Of a stretch of 64,000 nt of DNA, positions 1 through 8,042 are shown in pieces (within the stretch, counting starts at the first letter, position 1; the number at the start of each line of letters is the position of its first letter). The position numbers and the translations under genes are program-made. The notes under the pieces are model-generated. The model was not told the DNA's origin, made no database searches, and saw nothing but the letters and a program-made list of their open reading frames with translations. The DNA is taken from positions 62,001-126,000 of the forward strand of contig JADLBH010000002.1 in assembly GCA_020847855.1 (NCBI GenBank), given 5' to 3'. This DNA comes from Fimbriimonadaceae bacterium. Lineage in GTDB: Bacteria; Armatimonadota; Fimbriimonadia; Fimbriimonadales; Fimbriimonadaceae.

Positions 1-607
1 TTCGCTTTTGCATCGCCGTGGGCGCGGAGGAGAACACGACGCGCTGGCCCTCTGCGATCGCCGCGAAGTCGCGGCCGTTCATCGCGGCGATGGCACGTAC
101 GATCGCCCGTCCCCCTGGCATGGAGGTCATCCTGAAGTTCGCGCCTCCCATCCTCGTGGCGACCCGCCGCTCGCCACCCTCGTTGCTCTCCTCGGTCACG
201 ACCCCGGCCTCCTGCTTGAACTTGGCCGGGTCGAAGTCCCCCGCCTCTTCCAATTCCTTCTTCATGCGGGCAATCTCGTCGTCGAACTTTTTGGTCCGGG
301 CGGCGAGCGCGTCGCGGGCGAGTTGCTTGGTCCTAACCGTGTCGTCGTAGAGCCGCATCGTGCCGTCGCTTTCCGTGCGCCACGTTCCCCCTACCACTTG
401 GGCCAATCGAGCGAGCAAGGCGTCGGGCTCGACCTCGCTGACGGAGACCTGGACGACGGCAGACCCCATCGCGGAGGTTGTGGCGAGCTTCAACCCCGAT
501 TCGGCCGAGATCTTGGCGAGGGCGCGATCGAGAGGCATGGGCTCGATCGCGAAGCTGACCGGTGCCCCGATCGCCAGGTAACAGAGGTAGGCGGCGGAAG
601 AAATCAT
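1..607 (-). CDS. Exported protein with STN-like N-terminal region (3' end cut off by window edge)
   Basis: An open frame of 202 codons runs leftwards off the window with no stop, so the C-terminus is missing. ATG at 605-607 is the start; an in-frame TAG lies just two codons upstream, so only this ATG or the adjacent TTG can be used. Residues 1-20 are hydrophobic and end in SFA, like a cleavable signal peptide, although the usual N-terminal Lys/Arg is absent. Residues 22-90 (MPLDRALAKISAESGLKL and following) resemble the STN/secretin short domain of outer-membrane secretins and TonB-linked receptors. Residues 100-135 are rich in K, E and A and probably form a coiled coil. Function is unknown; export and the STN resemblance are inferences. 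Confidence 0.6.
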   Translation of the reverse strand, partial: MISSAAYLCYLAIGAPVSFAIEPMPLDRALAKISAESGLKLATTSAMGSAVVQVSVSEVEPDALLARLAQVVGGTWRTESDGTMRLYDDTVRTKQLARDALAARTKKFDDEIARMKKELEEAGDFDPAKFKQEAGVVTEESNEGGERRVATRMGGANFRMTSMPGGRAIVRAIAAMNGRDFAAIAEGQRVVFSSAPTAMQKR

Positions 608-612
608 CAACT

Positions 613-618
613 ACATTA
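613..618 (-). promoter_or_regulatory. Leaderless-type -10 box (TAATGT)
   Basis: TAATGT on the minus strand ends 5 nt before the ATG at 607, and no Shine-Dalgarno sequence is visible. It fits the TANNNT pattern repeated before many genes in this window. Confidence 0.4.
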
Positions 619-679
619 CGGGACGAACGGGCTCCCCGGTTCCTGGGAGCCTATCCGACCCAGGGGTACAAAATGGCGC

Positions 680-1579
680 ATGACCCTGCGGGCGGACCGG
701 CGGGAGCGCCTGGACATGTTTCTGGCCCGCTCGGTTGAAGGAATGAGCAGGAGCCAGGTTGCCCGTTGGATTGCGGCGGGCGCCGTTCAGGTGGAAGGCA
801 AGCCCGCGGGCCGCGCCGGTCAACCCCTGAAGCCGGGCATGGTGGTGGACGTCACACCCCCGGTGCAGGAGCCGCACAGCCTAGAACCGGTCGAGATACC
901 GCTCGACATCGTGCTGGAGGACGACCGTCTCCTCGTCGTGAACAAGCCCAGGGGATTGGTGGTCCACCCGGCATCGAGCTACACGGGCCCCACCCTGGTT
1001 CACGCACTGCTCGCCCGGGGCGGGGGGCTCAGCCAAGGATCGGCCGCCTACCGGCCAGGGATCGTGCACCGCTTGGATCGGCACACGACCGGCTTGATCG
1101 TCGTGGCCAAGGACGAACCGTGCCATCGGTCGCTTGCAGGACAGTTCTCCCGGCGCGAGGCGGGAAGGGTCTATGCTGCGATCGGGCACGGTACGCCGCG
1201 TTGGGAGGAACAGACCGTCGAGCTGCCGATCGGTCGCGACCCGAGGAACCGGCAACGCATGGCGGTCGTGCAGGGAGGGAAGGAGGCTCGAACCCGTCTT
1301 GCCGCACTGAGGAAGGCAGCGGGAGGCACGCTTATCCTTGCGAGGCTCGACACTGGAAGGACTCACCAGGTGCGGGTCCACCTCGCAGCCCTGGGCCACG
1401 GCGTGAGGGGCGACCTTGTCTACTCCACCGGCGAGTGGGCGCAAGGGCCCTTGCAACTCCACGCTGGGCTTCTTCGCTTCGTCCATCCTACGGACTCACG
1501 ACCGGTGACCGTGTATGCTCCCCCGCCGGGCGACTTCCTCGCCCAACTCGCGCGAGAAGAGGTTGAACAATGGAACTGA
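680..1579 (+). CDS. rluD: 23S rRNA pseudouridine synthase, RluD family
   Basis: The 299-residue protein has an S4 RNA-binding domain at about residues 9-56 and an RsuA/RluA catalytic domain after it. The signature HRLDRHTTGL lies at 130-139, with catalytic Asp133. The family converts uridines to pseudouridine in the large-subunit rRNA (helix 69 for RluD itself); which uridines are used here cannot be read from sequence. The open frame extends far upstream without a stop, but S4 homology and TACAAAAT (667-674), 5 nt before the ATG at 680, fix this start. The stop overlaps the start of radC by 10 nt, so the two are probably co-translated. Confidence 0.9.
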   Translation: MTLRADRRERLDMFLARSVEGMSRSQVARWIAAGAVQVEGKPAGRAGQPLKPGMVVDVTPPVQEPHSLEPVEIPLDIVLEDDRLLVVNKPRGLVVHPASSYTGPTLVHALLARGGGLSQGSAAYRPGIVHRLDRHTTGLIVVAKDEPCHRSLAGQFSRREAGRVYAAIGHGTPRWEEQTVELPIGRDPRNRQRMAVVQGGKEARTRLAALRKAAGGTLILARLDTGRTHQVRVHLAALGHGVRGDLVYSTGEWAQGPLQLHAGLLRFVHPTDSRPVTVYAPPPGDFLAQLAREEVEQWN

Positions 1580-2223
1580 GGCAAGGGCGATTCGAGGACG
1601 AGGCACACGCAGCCCCGGCATGGAGATTGTTGGCAAGGGCGGCGAGCCGTACGGAGAAGGACTTGGACGCCAACGACGAAGTGGCTCGCGCCAACTTTCA
1701 GCGGTGGCCGATCCCTCACTTTCGCGAGCTCTCCCACGCCGACCTTTCGAACGCTTTCGGGCTCGATCGCTTCGAGTCGCGCAGGCTGCTCGCGGCGATG
1801 GAGTTGGGAGTGCGGATCGGTGCCTCGGCGCACGGAGTCGCCGATCAGGCAGCGGGCGTCCAGGAGGCGTTTCAGCTCTTCCGTGACCTGGCCGATGAGC
1901 GTCAAGAGCACTTCGTTGCTGCATACCTGGACGCGAAGGCCAACGTGATCGAGCGCAAGACCATCCACAAAGGGACGGTGACAGCCTCGCTCGTCGGTGC
2001 CAGGGAAGTGTTTCGCGAGGCGGTGAAGCTGGGCGCGGCCTCCGTGATCGTCGCCCACAACCATCCCAGCGGCGATCCCGAGCCTAGCCCGGAGGACATC
2101 GAGGTGACCAAGAACCTCCGGGAGGCGGGCGAGCTTCTCGACGTCCCTGTGCTCGACCACATCATCGTCGGCAAGAACGGCCGCTACACGAGCCTGCACG
2201 AAAGGGGACTCATTGGTCGCTGA
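1570..2223 (+). CDS. radC: RadC family JAB/MPN metallo-domain protein
   Basis: The 217-residue protein is of normal RadC length. The N-terminal third holds a helix-hairpin-helix-like segment (residues 50-80). The C-terminal MPN/JAMM domain carries the metal motif H163-x-H165-x10-D176 within AHNHPSGDPEPSPED, and a candidate JAMM glutamate at E113. RadC was once linked to DNA repair, but its biochemical role is unsettled. The ATG lies inside the rluD 3' end (10 nt overlap), indicating translational coupling. Confidence 0.9.
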   Translation: MELRQGRFEDEAHAAPAWRLLARAASRTEKDLDANDEVARANFQRWPIPHFRELSHADLSNAFGLDRFESRRLLAAMELGVRIGASAHGVADQAAGVQEAFQLFRDLADERQEHFVAAYLDAKANVIERKTIHKGTVTASLVGAREVFREAVKLGAASVIVAHNHPSGDPEPSPEDIEVTKNLREAGELLDVPVLDHIIVGKNGRYTSLHERGLIGR

Positions 2224-2433
2224 CATCGGCCGGGCGCGGGCGGACTAGCGACGAAAGTCCGCGGGCCTGGGAGTTGTGCCCCTTCGCAGGCTGGTGTGTC
2301 GGATCTAGGCTTTGCAGAAGACCTTGGCTTCGAGATCCATCCCAGGTGACGCAATGGCCACCGTGACCTATTGGCAACTGGAAGCCCTCGGGTGGACGGC
2401 CGTCAAGGGCCGAATCGGTAGACTCCCTTCGGA
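2224..2433. other. Intergenic region with a GC-rich hairpin
   Basis: These 210 bp separate radC from the TSUP gene. GCGGAC (2240-2245) pairs perfectly with GTCCGC (2257-2262) around an 11-nt loop. No T tract follows, so it is not a classical terminator. No open frame in this stretch looks coding. It could be the radC 3' end or a small structured RNA; I found no match to RNase P, SRP, tmRNA or 6S signatures. Confidence 0.3.
2419..2424 (+). promoter_or_regulatory. -10 box (TAGACT) of the TSUP gene
   Basis: TAGACT ends 9 nt before the ATG at 2434, with no Shine-Dalgarno sequence between. It matches the TANNNT start-proximal pattern. Confidence 0.4.
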
Positions 2434-3168
2434 ATGTCGCCTCCCGATATAGGCTTCCTCGCCTGCATCTTTCTGGCGGCAACGTTGTACTCGTCTGTGG
2501 GGCACGGTGGAGGATCGGGATACCTGGCGACGATGGCGCTGTTCGCGGTCGCGCCGGACGAGATGAAACCCGCTGCGCTCGTGCTGAACATCCTCGTTGC
2601 AACCATCACAACGATCCGGTTCGTCGTTGCAAGAGCGTTCTCGGTGAGGCTCTTCCTGCCTTTGGTAATCGCGTCCGCCCCGTTTGCGTTTATAGGGGGG
2701 GGCTTGGTGCTTCCGGGACGATGGTACAAAGTGTTGGTCGCGGTGGCGTTGGCGTCGGCGGCGGTTCGACTGGCAAAGCCTTCGAGGTCAAGGCAGGAGC
2801 CGCTCAAGGAGGCCCCTCGGTGGCAACTGGTAGGGTTGGGAGCGGCCATTGGGCTCCTGGCAGGACTGACCGGCATTGGAGGGGGGGTCTACCTGACGCC
2901 CGTGTTCCTCTTGGCGGGTTGGGCCCGCCCCAGGGAGGCAAGCGGCATCTCGGCGGCGTTCATCTTGGTCAACTCGATCGCCGGACTTGCTGGAAGGTGG
3001 CAGCACACGCCGCACCTTCCGCCCGAACTTGGGTACTGGGCCGCAGCGGCGGTCTGCGGTGGGCTGGTGGGCTCCTATTTTGGGGTGAAGAGGCTGACTT
3101 CCACCGGGCTCAAGCGGACACTCTCCTTGGTGCTGGTGATCGCAGCGGCCAAACTGGCGCTGGGCTGA
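2434..3168 (+). CDS. TSUP (TauE/SafE) family membrane permease
   Basis: The 244-residue protein is almost entirely hydrophobic, with about seven to eight membrane segments. It has the two-fold internal repeat typical of TauE/SafE/TSUP proteins: a glycine-rich loop GHGGGSGYLA in the first half and GLTGIGGGVYLTP in the second. Family members export or import small organosulfur or sulfur anions such as sulfite, sulfoacetate or taurine-derived compounds. The substrate here cannot be told from sequence, and no sulfur gene is adjacent. Confidence 0.85.
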   Translation: MSPPDIGFLACIFLAATLYSSVGHGGGSGYLATMALFAVAPDEMKPAALVLNILVATITTIRFVVARAFSVRLFLPLVIASAPFAFIGGGLVLPGRWYKVLVAVALASAAVRLAKPSRSRQEPLKEAPRWQLVGLGAAIGLLAGLTGIGGGVYLTPVFLLAGWARPREASGISAAFILVNSIAGLAGRWQHTPHLPPELGYWAAAAVCGGLVGSYFGVKRLTSTGLKRTLSLVLVIAAAKLALG

Positions 3169-3443
3169 GCCTATCGCCAGCACCACGCCGCCCAGCTTCG
3201 GTCCGCGGGTCGGGGAGGAAGGCGTACCGAACGCAGACGCTCGCAACCCGCATCCGTTCGTGCCTCAAGGCAGATCGCGGTCTTCGTCGGACGCATTGGA
3301 GGCGGAAACCGTTGGGTTACCGCCCGCCGCTTGCCCGTGCGATGCAGGGGCCGTCTCTGCCAGGACAGAGCGTCCACACGAATGAGCAGGTCGGGCGGAG
3401 TGTTCGCTTGGCACCCATGTGTCCGGTTTGGAACTCCAAGCGT

Positions 3444-3520
<77 letters not shown>

Positions 3521-3557
3521 ACAGAGACGATACCACCCTGCGCAGCCGGCCTAGGGC

Positions 3558-3908
3558 CTAACGCCGTCTTCCGCGCGTCCAAGCACGGATCCGAGACACC
3601 GCGCCCACGAGGATCAAGACCGGGGCGACGAAGTCCACGACCCGCATCGCGCTGGAGGCGGTCTCGTCCACCATCCTGGCGAGCCCGGAGGCCCTCACCC
3701 CCAGCTCGGAGGTCACGCCGTCCACTCGCTCGGCGATGCCCTGGACCTTCTCGGTCAACGCGCTCACACGGGCGGTCAGCGACCGGATCTGCCGGGTGAT
3801 GTCCAAGAGGATGTACACGGCATAGACGCACAAGACCGCCATCACGATGAAGAAGATGCTCCCCATCACGGCGTAGATCCCCACCGAGCTCACGACCCAT
3901 TCCGGCAC
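3558..3908 (-). CDS. Small membrane-anchored protein with coiled coil (DUF948-like architecture)
   Basis: This 116-residue protein has one strong membrane segment at residues 10-34. A helical stretch follows (40-85) with a heptad-like pattern of L, V and I (IRSLTARVSALTEKVQGIAE), and a second hydrophobic patch lies near 90-105 before a basic tail. The layout resembles DUF948/YtxG-type envelope proteins, but I do not recognise a specific family. It lies 5 nt downstream of the next large minus-strand gene and is probably co-transcribed with it. Confidence 0.55.
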   Translation of the reverse strand: MPEWVVSSVGIYAVMGSIFFIVMAVLCVYAVYILLDITRQIRSLTARVSALTEKVQGIAERVDGVTSELGVRASGLARMVDETASSAMRVVDFVAPVLILVGAVSRIRAWTRGRRR

Positions 3909-3913
3909 GGCCC

Positions 3914-6490
3914 TTACACTACCTCGCCCCGAACCGTCACCACGCGGCCTGCAGCCAACATGACCTCGGCCCGAACTTCGCCTTCCTCGGCCTCAAGAAC
4001 GCTCGAAGCGATGCGCACGCGGAGCCCCCAGAGCCCTTTCGCAGTGAGCACGGCCTGCACGTCCTTGTCGGACGGGTTCTCGATGCTCGCTTCGAACCAT
4101 CTCTTGTCCACCCCGAGCTTGAGCGACTGAAAAACCCCGAAGTCCAACTCGAACTCCGCTCCGATCTGCCGCATCACGATCCTCCGACCGACGCCGTCCC
4201 AAGGTCGAACATGAAAGGCGAGGTCCTTCGTCTCGTAGTGGCAGCCGAACGCGGTCGCGGTCTGCCCACGGTTCGGCAGCACGAAGGAGCTCGCTCCTCG
4301 CAGGTAGTGGTAATAGCCCAGCCCGGACGCGCCCGTGAAGTCGTTGTTTCCCGCTTGCCGAGAGGCAGGGTCGGGGCAGAAGCACATCGAGGCGGCGCCA
4401 TCGGGCCGGATCAGGGCCCAGGGCCCGAGCAACCCGCCGAACGACATCCGCATGTACGCCTCGGGAAGTGCGAGGTAGTCGCGGTCCATGAGGCCGAGGA
4501 AGATGAGCGAGTTCGGGATCGTAGTGTGGGCTTGGCACGCCTCTCCCTTGTCCACCAGTGCCCGGATCGGGCTCGAGTCGGCACCGTCCCAGTTCCTCTT
4601 GTCGCTGCCATACCACCACCAACTGGGGGCGAGGGATCGGGCCGCGTAGGCGCACCTCACCGAGCGCTCCAAGTGCTCGTCGTCGTTGAGGTGCCGCGCG
4701 GCTGCCACCACGTCCTCAAAGCCCGACATGTCCAAGACGGACTCGCCGGCGAACGGATACTCGAGCTTCATGAGTTCCTCCGCCTTTGCCTCACAGGCGG
4801 TCAGGACGGCGTCCGCCTCCTCGACCATGCGCTCGCGCCTGAGGTCTCGCGCAAGGTCGTAGGCGCGCGGAAAGCCTAAGACCCCCACCGTTCGCGTATA
4901 GAGCCGCCAACCGTTCTGGAACATCGCGAGCGCCGAAGCGGCGGCGTGCTCGAGATACTCCTTGGGCTCCAGGGCGGTCTCCCCGTAGGTTCGCGCAACC
5001 CGGTACATGGAGTGGAACAGGTTGAAGACATGGGGATACACCAAGGGTCGGCCAAAGAACGAACCGGTCCCGGTGGCAGCGTCGAAGGAACTTGCCACGG
5101 AATGATCGGCGGGGTTCTGAATCCGGCGATGGAGGAAGTCGGCGATATAGGAGTCTAGGATCGCGATCTGGCGACGGTCAGGGTAGATCGAGTTCTTCTC
5201 CGCCAGGAAAAGAGCGTCGGCAAGGGAGCATTCGACCCCGCTCGCGTCCGTGTACTCGTCCGGGTCCGTGACCACCGCCTTGGTCGCGATGTTCGTGAGC
5301 AGGATCGCACCATGAAAAGGCGAGTTGGGCTCATGCACGCGCTGGTGGTCGCAGATCCACCGTGCCCGGCGCTCGATGAGCTCCCGAATGGGTTCGATGA
5401 ACATCAGGTGCGCGTGGCACGGGGTGCCGGACGAGTCTGCAAAAGAGAGGTTGAGAGGGCCGGGGGTCTCCGTGTGAAGGAGAAGGAACGTACCGTTCTC
5501 GTCCGCGTCGGTCTCGGCCTCGACCTGCCGGCTCAGTTGCACTTCGGACGGGCTCACCCCGACCAACTCGACGCCTATCCCGACCCCGACGGGAGCCACC
5601 GCAGAAGGCAGGAGCCGGATCGAGGGCATGCTGTTCGTCGTGAGGCACTGATGGATGCCGTCCTGCTTGTCGCTCTCGCAGGGGATGAACTTTGTCTGCA
5701 CGAGCCGGCTGTCCCCCGGTTCGAGGATCAGGGAAGTGTGGCCATTGATCCACTCCGTCCAGCCCTCGCGCTCGACGGTGGCCCGGCTGTGGACATAGAC
5801 CACGGGGATCCCTTCCCACTGGTACGGGGCGTTCAGGCTTGCGGTCACGTGGGACCACGCCTCCCAGCCCGTCCCCTCGCCAGGGCAGACCAAAAGGCCG
5901 GGCGGCTCTGCCGTCATCCGTTGGGCGAAGACCCAACTGGCCCCCCCGCCGATGAACTTGTGGACGAAGACGCGGCTCTGCCACAACTTGCTGAGCTGAT
6001 CGTCGCTCCAGCCAAACCCGTCGTAAAGGTTGTTGAAGGCGAGCGGGACGCCGAGCTCCCCGATCTCGATAGTGTGCCTAGCGTTGTTGTGGATTGTGAC
6101 GTCCCACACGATCTGGCCGGTGAGGGAGGGCTGCTCGTACCAAGTGCCCGTGGCACTGAGGTCGTCCAGGAAAGGAAACTCGTACGCGAAGCTGACGGCT
6201 CCCACCGGCTTGTCATAGGCCGCGAGGACGGGCCTAGCGGAGCCGTTCCGGCTGACCACCCACGGCTGGTCGGGGCCCGTTCGCGCGCCTACGAGCACGG
6301 TGCCGGGAAAGTAGTCCTCCGCGTTCTCCTCGCCAAATTGGATCGGCGAAAGGACGAACTGGAACTCCTCTCCCTCCTCCGGAAGGAGCGGGTCGGCAGC
6401 CCACAGCTGGGTCACACGGCCACCGGTGCCAAACTCGAGTGAGATGAGACTGCCGGTCAGCTCGGACGGCCCGTCCTCGAAGGGATCCAT
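3914..6490 (-). CDS. Large DUF5695-like protein, possibly a carbohydrate-active enzyme
   Basis: The 858-residue protein has no signal peptide and should be cytoplasmic. The first ~380 residues are beta-rich and read like a sandwich domain with many aromatic residues. About 380-720 is helical with repeated Trp, Tyr and His-rich turns (SWWWYGSDKRNWDGAD), suggesting an alpha/alpha toroid as in several glycoside hydrolase and lyase families. The last ~140 residues are beta-rich again. This order matches my recollection of DUF5695, but catalytic residues cannot be assigned. It follows surE by 21 nt, yet it also has its own TATTCT box, so it may be transcribed both ways. Confidence 0.5.
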   Translation of the reverse strand: MDPFEDGPSELTGSLISLEFGTGGRVTQLWAADPLLPEEGEEFQFVLSPIQFGEENAEDYFPGTVLVGARTGPDQPWVVSRNGSARPVLAAYDKPVGAVSFAYEFPFLDDLSATGTWYEQPSLTGQIVWDVTIHNNARHTIEIGELGVPLAFNNLYDGFGWSDDQLSKLWQSRVFVHKFIGGGASWVFAQRMTAEPPGLLVCPGEGTGWEAWSHVTASLNAPYQWEGIPVVYVHSRATVEREGWTEWINGHTSLILEPGDSRLVQTKFIPCESDKQDGIHQCLTTNSMPSIRLLPSAVAPVGVGIGVELVGVSPSEVQLSRQVEAETDADENGTFLLLHTETPGPLNLSFADSSGTPCHAHLMFIEPIRELIERRARWICDHQRVHEPNSPFHGAILLTNIATKAVVTDPDEYTDASGVECSLADALFLAEKNSIYPDRRQIAILDSYIADFLHRRIQNPADHSVASSFDAATGTGSFFGRPLVYPHVFNLFHSMYRVARTYGETALEPKEYLEHAAASALAMFQNGWRLYTRTVGVLGFPRAYDLARDLRRERMVEEADAVLTACEAKAEELMKLEYPFAGESVLDMSGFEDVVAAARHLNDDEHLERSVRCAYAARSLAPSWWWYGSDKRNWDGADSSPIRALVDKGEACQAHTTIPNSLIFLGLMDRDYLALPEAYMRMSFGGLLGPWALIRPDGAASMCFCPDPASRQAGNNDFTGASGLGYYHYLRGASSFVLPNRGQTATAFGCHYETKDLAFHVRPWDGVGRRIVMRQIGAEFELDFGVFQSLKLGVDKRWFEASIENPSDKDVQAVLTAKGLWGLRVRIASSVLEAEEGEVRAEVMLAAGRVVTVRGEVV

Positions 6491-6501
6491 CGGTGAGGCT
6501 C

Positions 6502-6507
6502 AGAATA
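6502..6507 (-). promoter_or_regulatory. -10 box (TATTCT) before the DUF5695-like gene
   Basis: TATTCT on the minus strand ends 11 nt before the ATG at 6490. No Shine-Dalgarno sequence is seen in the gap. Confidence 0.35.
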
Positions 6508-6511
6508 CTCG

Positions 6512-7279
6512 CTAGAGAGAGGGGGCCGAGACCTCGCGCGCGCGGGCCAGTGCCGACTTGTCCGTCCAATCCAGCGACATCGGGGTCACCGATGCGAACT
6601 TGTCCTTGACCGCCATGATGTCGGTACCCTCCACGTCGTTATAGGCGACCAAGGTACCGCCTTGCCAAAAGTAAGGGCGGCCCCACGGATCCTCCCTACG
6701 CTCGACCCGCTCCTCATAAACCCTCCGACCCATCTCGGTGAGCAGGCTCCCTTCCACTTCCTCGAACTCGATCGCAGGAAGGTTTACGTTGTAGAACGTT
6801 CGCTGTCCGTTGGGGAGCGAGAGCAGCCAGTTCCAGTTCGCCTCCAGCCATTTCCTGCCCGTCTCGAAGTGGAAAGGCGCCCCGATCGCGAAGGGACACA
6901 TCGAGATCGCGACGGACCGGATCCCGTTGATGGCCCCCTCCATCGCGCCGGCCACGGTGCCGCTGTAGGTCGCGTCGAACCCCATGTTCGGCCCTGGGTT
7001 GATCCCGCTGAGCACGAGGTCGCACCCGTCGGGCCAGAGAAGGGCAAGACCGACGTTGATGCAGTCCACTGGATAGCCGTTCACGGTGATGCACTCGAAG
7101 CCTTCCAGCGGGTAGGGGTCAACCCTGAGCGGGTCGCGGAGGGTCATGGCGTGACCGCAGGCGCTCCGCTCGCGATCCGGGGCGGCGACCTTCACCTCGC
7201 CCAAGACCGACGCGGCATGTGCGAGCACGAGGATTCCCTCGGCCCCCGCCCCGTCGTCGTTCGTGACCAAAATGCGCAC
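6512..7279 (-). CDS. surE: 5'/3'-nucleotidase SurE
   Basis: The 255-residue protein carries the SurE metal and active-site residues: TNDDG at 6-10 (D8, D9), S39 in ERSACGHAM, and the SGIN motif at 91-94 (N94). SurE proteins are divalent-metal-dependent phosphatases acting on nucleoside monophosphates and short polyphosphate. The frame is open further upstream, but the conserved N-terminus RILVTNDDG starts right at GTG 7277-7279, and TACGCT lies 7 nt before it. The gene is divergent from the VanZ-like gene, with 43 bp between the starts. Confidence 0.92.
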   Translation of the reverse strand: MRILVTNDDGAGAEGILVLAHAASVLGEVKVAAPDRERSACGHAMTLRDPLRVDPYPLEGFECITVNGYPVDCINVGLALLWPDGCDLVLSGINPGPNMGFDATYSGTVAGAMEGAINGIRSVAISMCPFAIGAPFHFETGRKWLEANWNWLLSLPNGQRTFYNVNLPAIEFEEVEGSLLTEMGRRVYEERVERREDPWGRPYFWQGGTLVAYNDVEGTDIMAVKDKFASVTPMSLDWTDKSALARAREVSAPSL

Positions 7280-7286
7280 TTCGGCG

Positions 7287-7292
7287 AGCGTA
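7287..7292 (-). promoter_or_regulatory. Leaderless-type -10 box (TACGCT) of surE
   Basis: TACGCT on the minus strand ends 7 nt before the GTG start of surE. No Shine-Dalgarno sequence lies in between. Confidence 0.4.
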
Positions 7293-7322
7293 CCGGAGTG
7301 GCCGGTTCTGCCAGGGAGCGAT

Positions 7323-8042
7323 ATGGATACCGAGCGACGATGGGGAACCGTGCGACTGTTCGTCGCCGGTCTCCTCTGGGCCCCGATCGCGAGCGTGGGC
7401 CTGAACCGCTCTCTCCCGCTTTGGCTCCCCCTTTCCCTGGGAATCGTGCTCCTGGTCGCCTCCGGCCCCTTTCCGCGATGGAGCCGCACCAGGGATCGGC
7501 TTGCATGGTGCCTCAGCTACGGGGCGCTGCTCACGTGGGTCTGGCTGCCCGCCCAGGCGGGGGTGGAACTTGCGCCGGGGACGGTGTGGGCCGGAGTCGC
7601 TCTCTTGGCCGCGCTCGCTTTAGGCTCGATCCGCCCCGGCGAGTTGCCGACGGGTTGGGGAGTCGCCCTAGTCGCACTGGGGGCGCTCGTGGCGTTCTTT
7701 TCAGGGTCTCCAGGCTCTGCCGACCCTTGGTTCCGGTTCTTTCGTGAGACACTGGGAATGTCCAAGGAGATGGCTGACGCGGCGGTCTTCACGAGCCGCA
7801 AGGCGGTGCACTTCATGGGCTACGGGGTCTTCGCCTGGATCGTGCTTCGGGAGGCGCGTTCCCAGGGGCTCCCTTGGCGGTCGGCCGCTTTCGCGGCGCT
7901 CCTCTGGGTTGCGCCCCACGCGGCCTTCGACGAAGCGGACCAGCTCTTTTCTGGCAGTAGGAACGCGAGCGTTCTCGACGTGGGAGTGGACTTGCTCGGA
8001 GCCTCTGCGTTTCTCTTCGGAGCGTGGAAGAGAAGGGATTGA
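7323..8042 (+). CDS. VanZ-like integral membrane protein
   Basis: The 239-residue protein has about five to six hydrophobic segments. The C-terminal part (HFMGYGVFAWIVL, then FDEADQLFSGSRNASVLDV, then a last membrane segment) matches the VanZ-like family, where a D/E-x-x-Q motif sits between helices. VanZ was described in teicoplanin resistance, but most homologues have no known role. ATG 7323 is preferred because GGGAG lies 5-9 nt upstream; an in-frame GTG at 7263 would overlap surE. Its 3' end overlaps the next gene by 19 nt. Confidence 0.75.
   Translation: MDTERRWGTVRLFVAGLLWAPIASVGLNRSLPLWLPLSLGIVLLVASGPFPRWSRTRDRLAWCLSYGALLTWVWLPAQAGVELAPGTVWAGVALLAALALGSIRPGELPTGWGVALVALGALVAFFSGSPGSADPWFRFFRETLGMSKEMADAAVFTSRKAVHFMGYGVFAWIVLREARSQGLPWRSAAFAALLWVAPHAAFDEADQLFSGSRNASVLDVGVDLLGASAFLFGAWKRRD

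Noticed and set aside
8-679. Plus-strand open frame continuous with rluD, which would give a 523-residue protein
   Set aside because: The first 224 residues do not resemble any RluD part and lie opposite an intact minus-strand exported-protein gene. The S4 domain and a -10-like box place the start at 680.
2224-2433. RNase P, SRP or 6S RNA
   Set aside because: The short GAAAGTCC-like stretch recalls RNase P, but the region is too short and lacks the other conserved blocks.
5312-6442. 376-codon plus-strand open frame
   Set aside because: It is antisense to the DUF5695-like gene and has no recognisable domain. Composition is that of a shadow frame.
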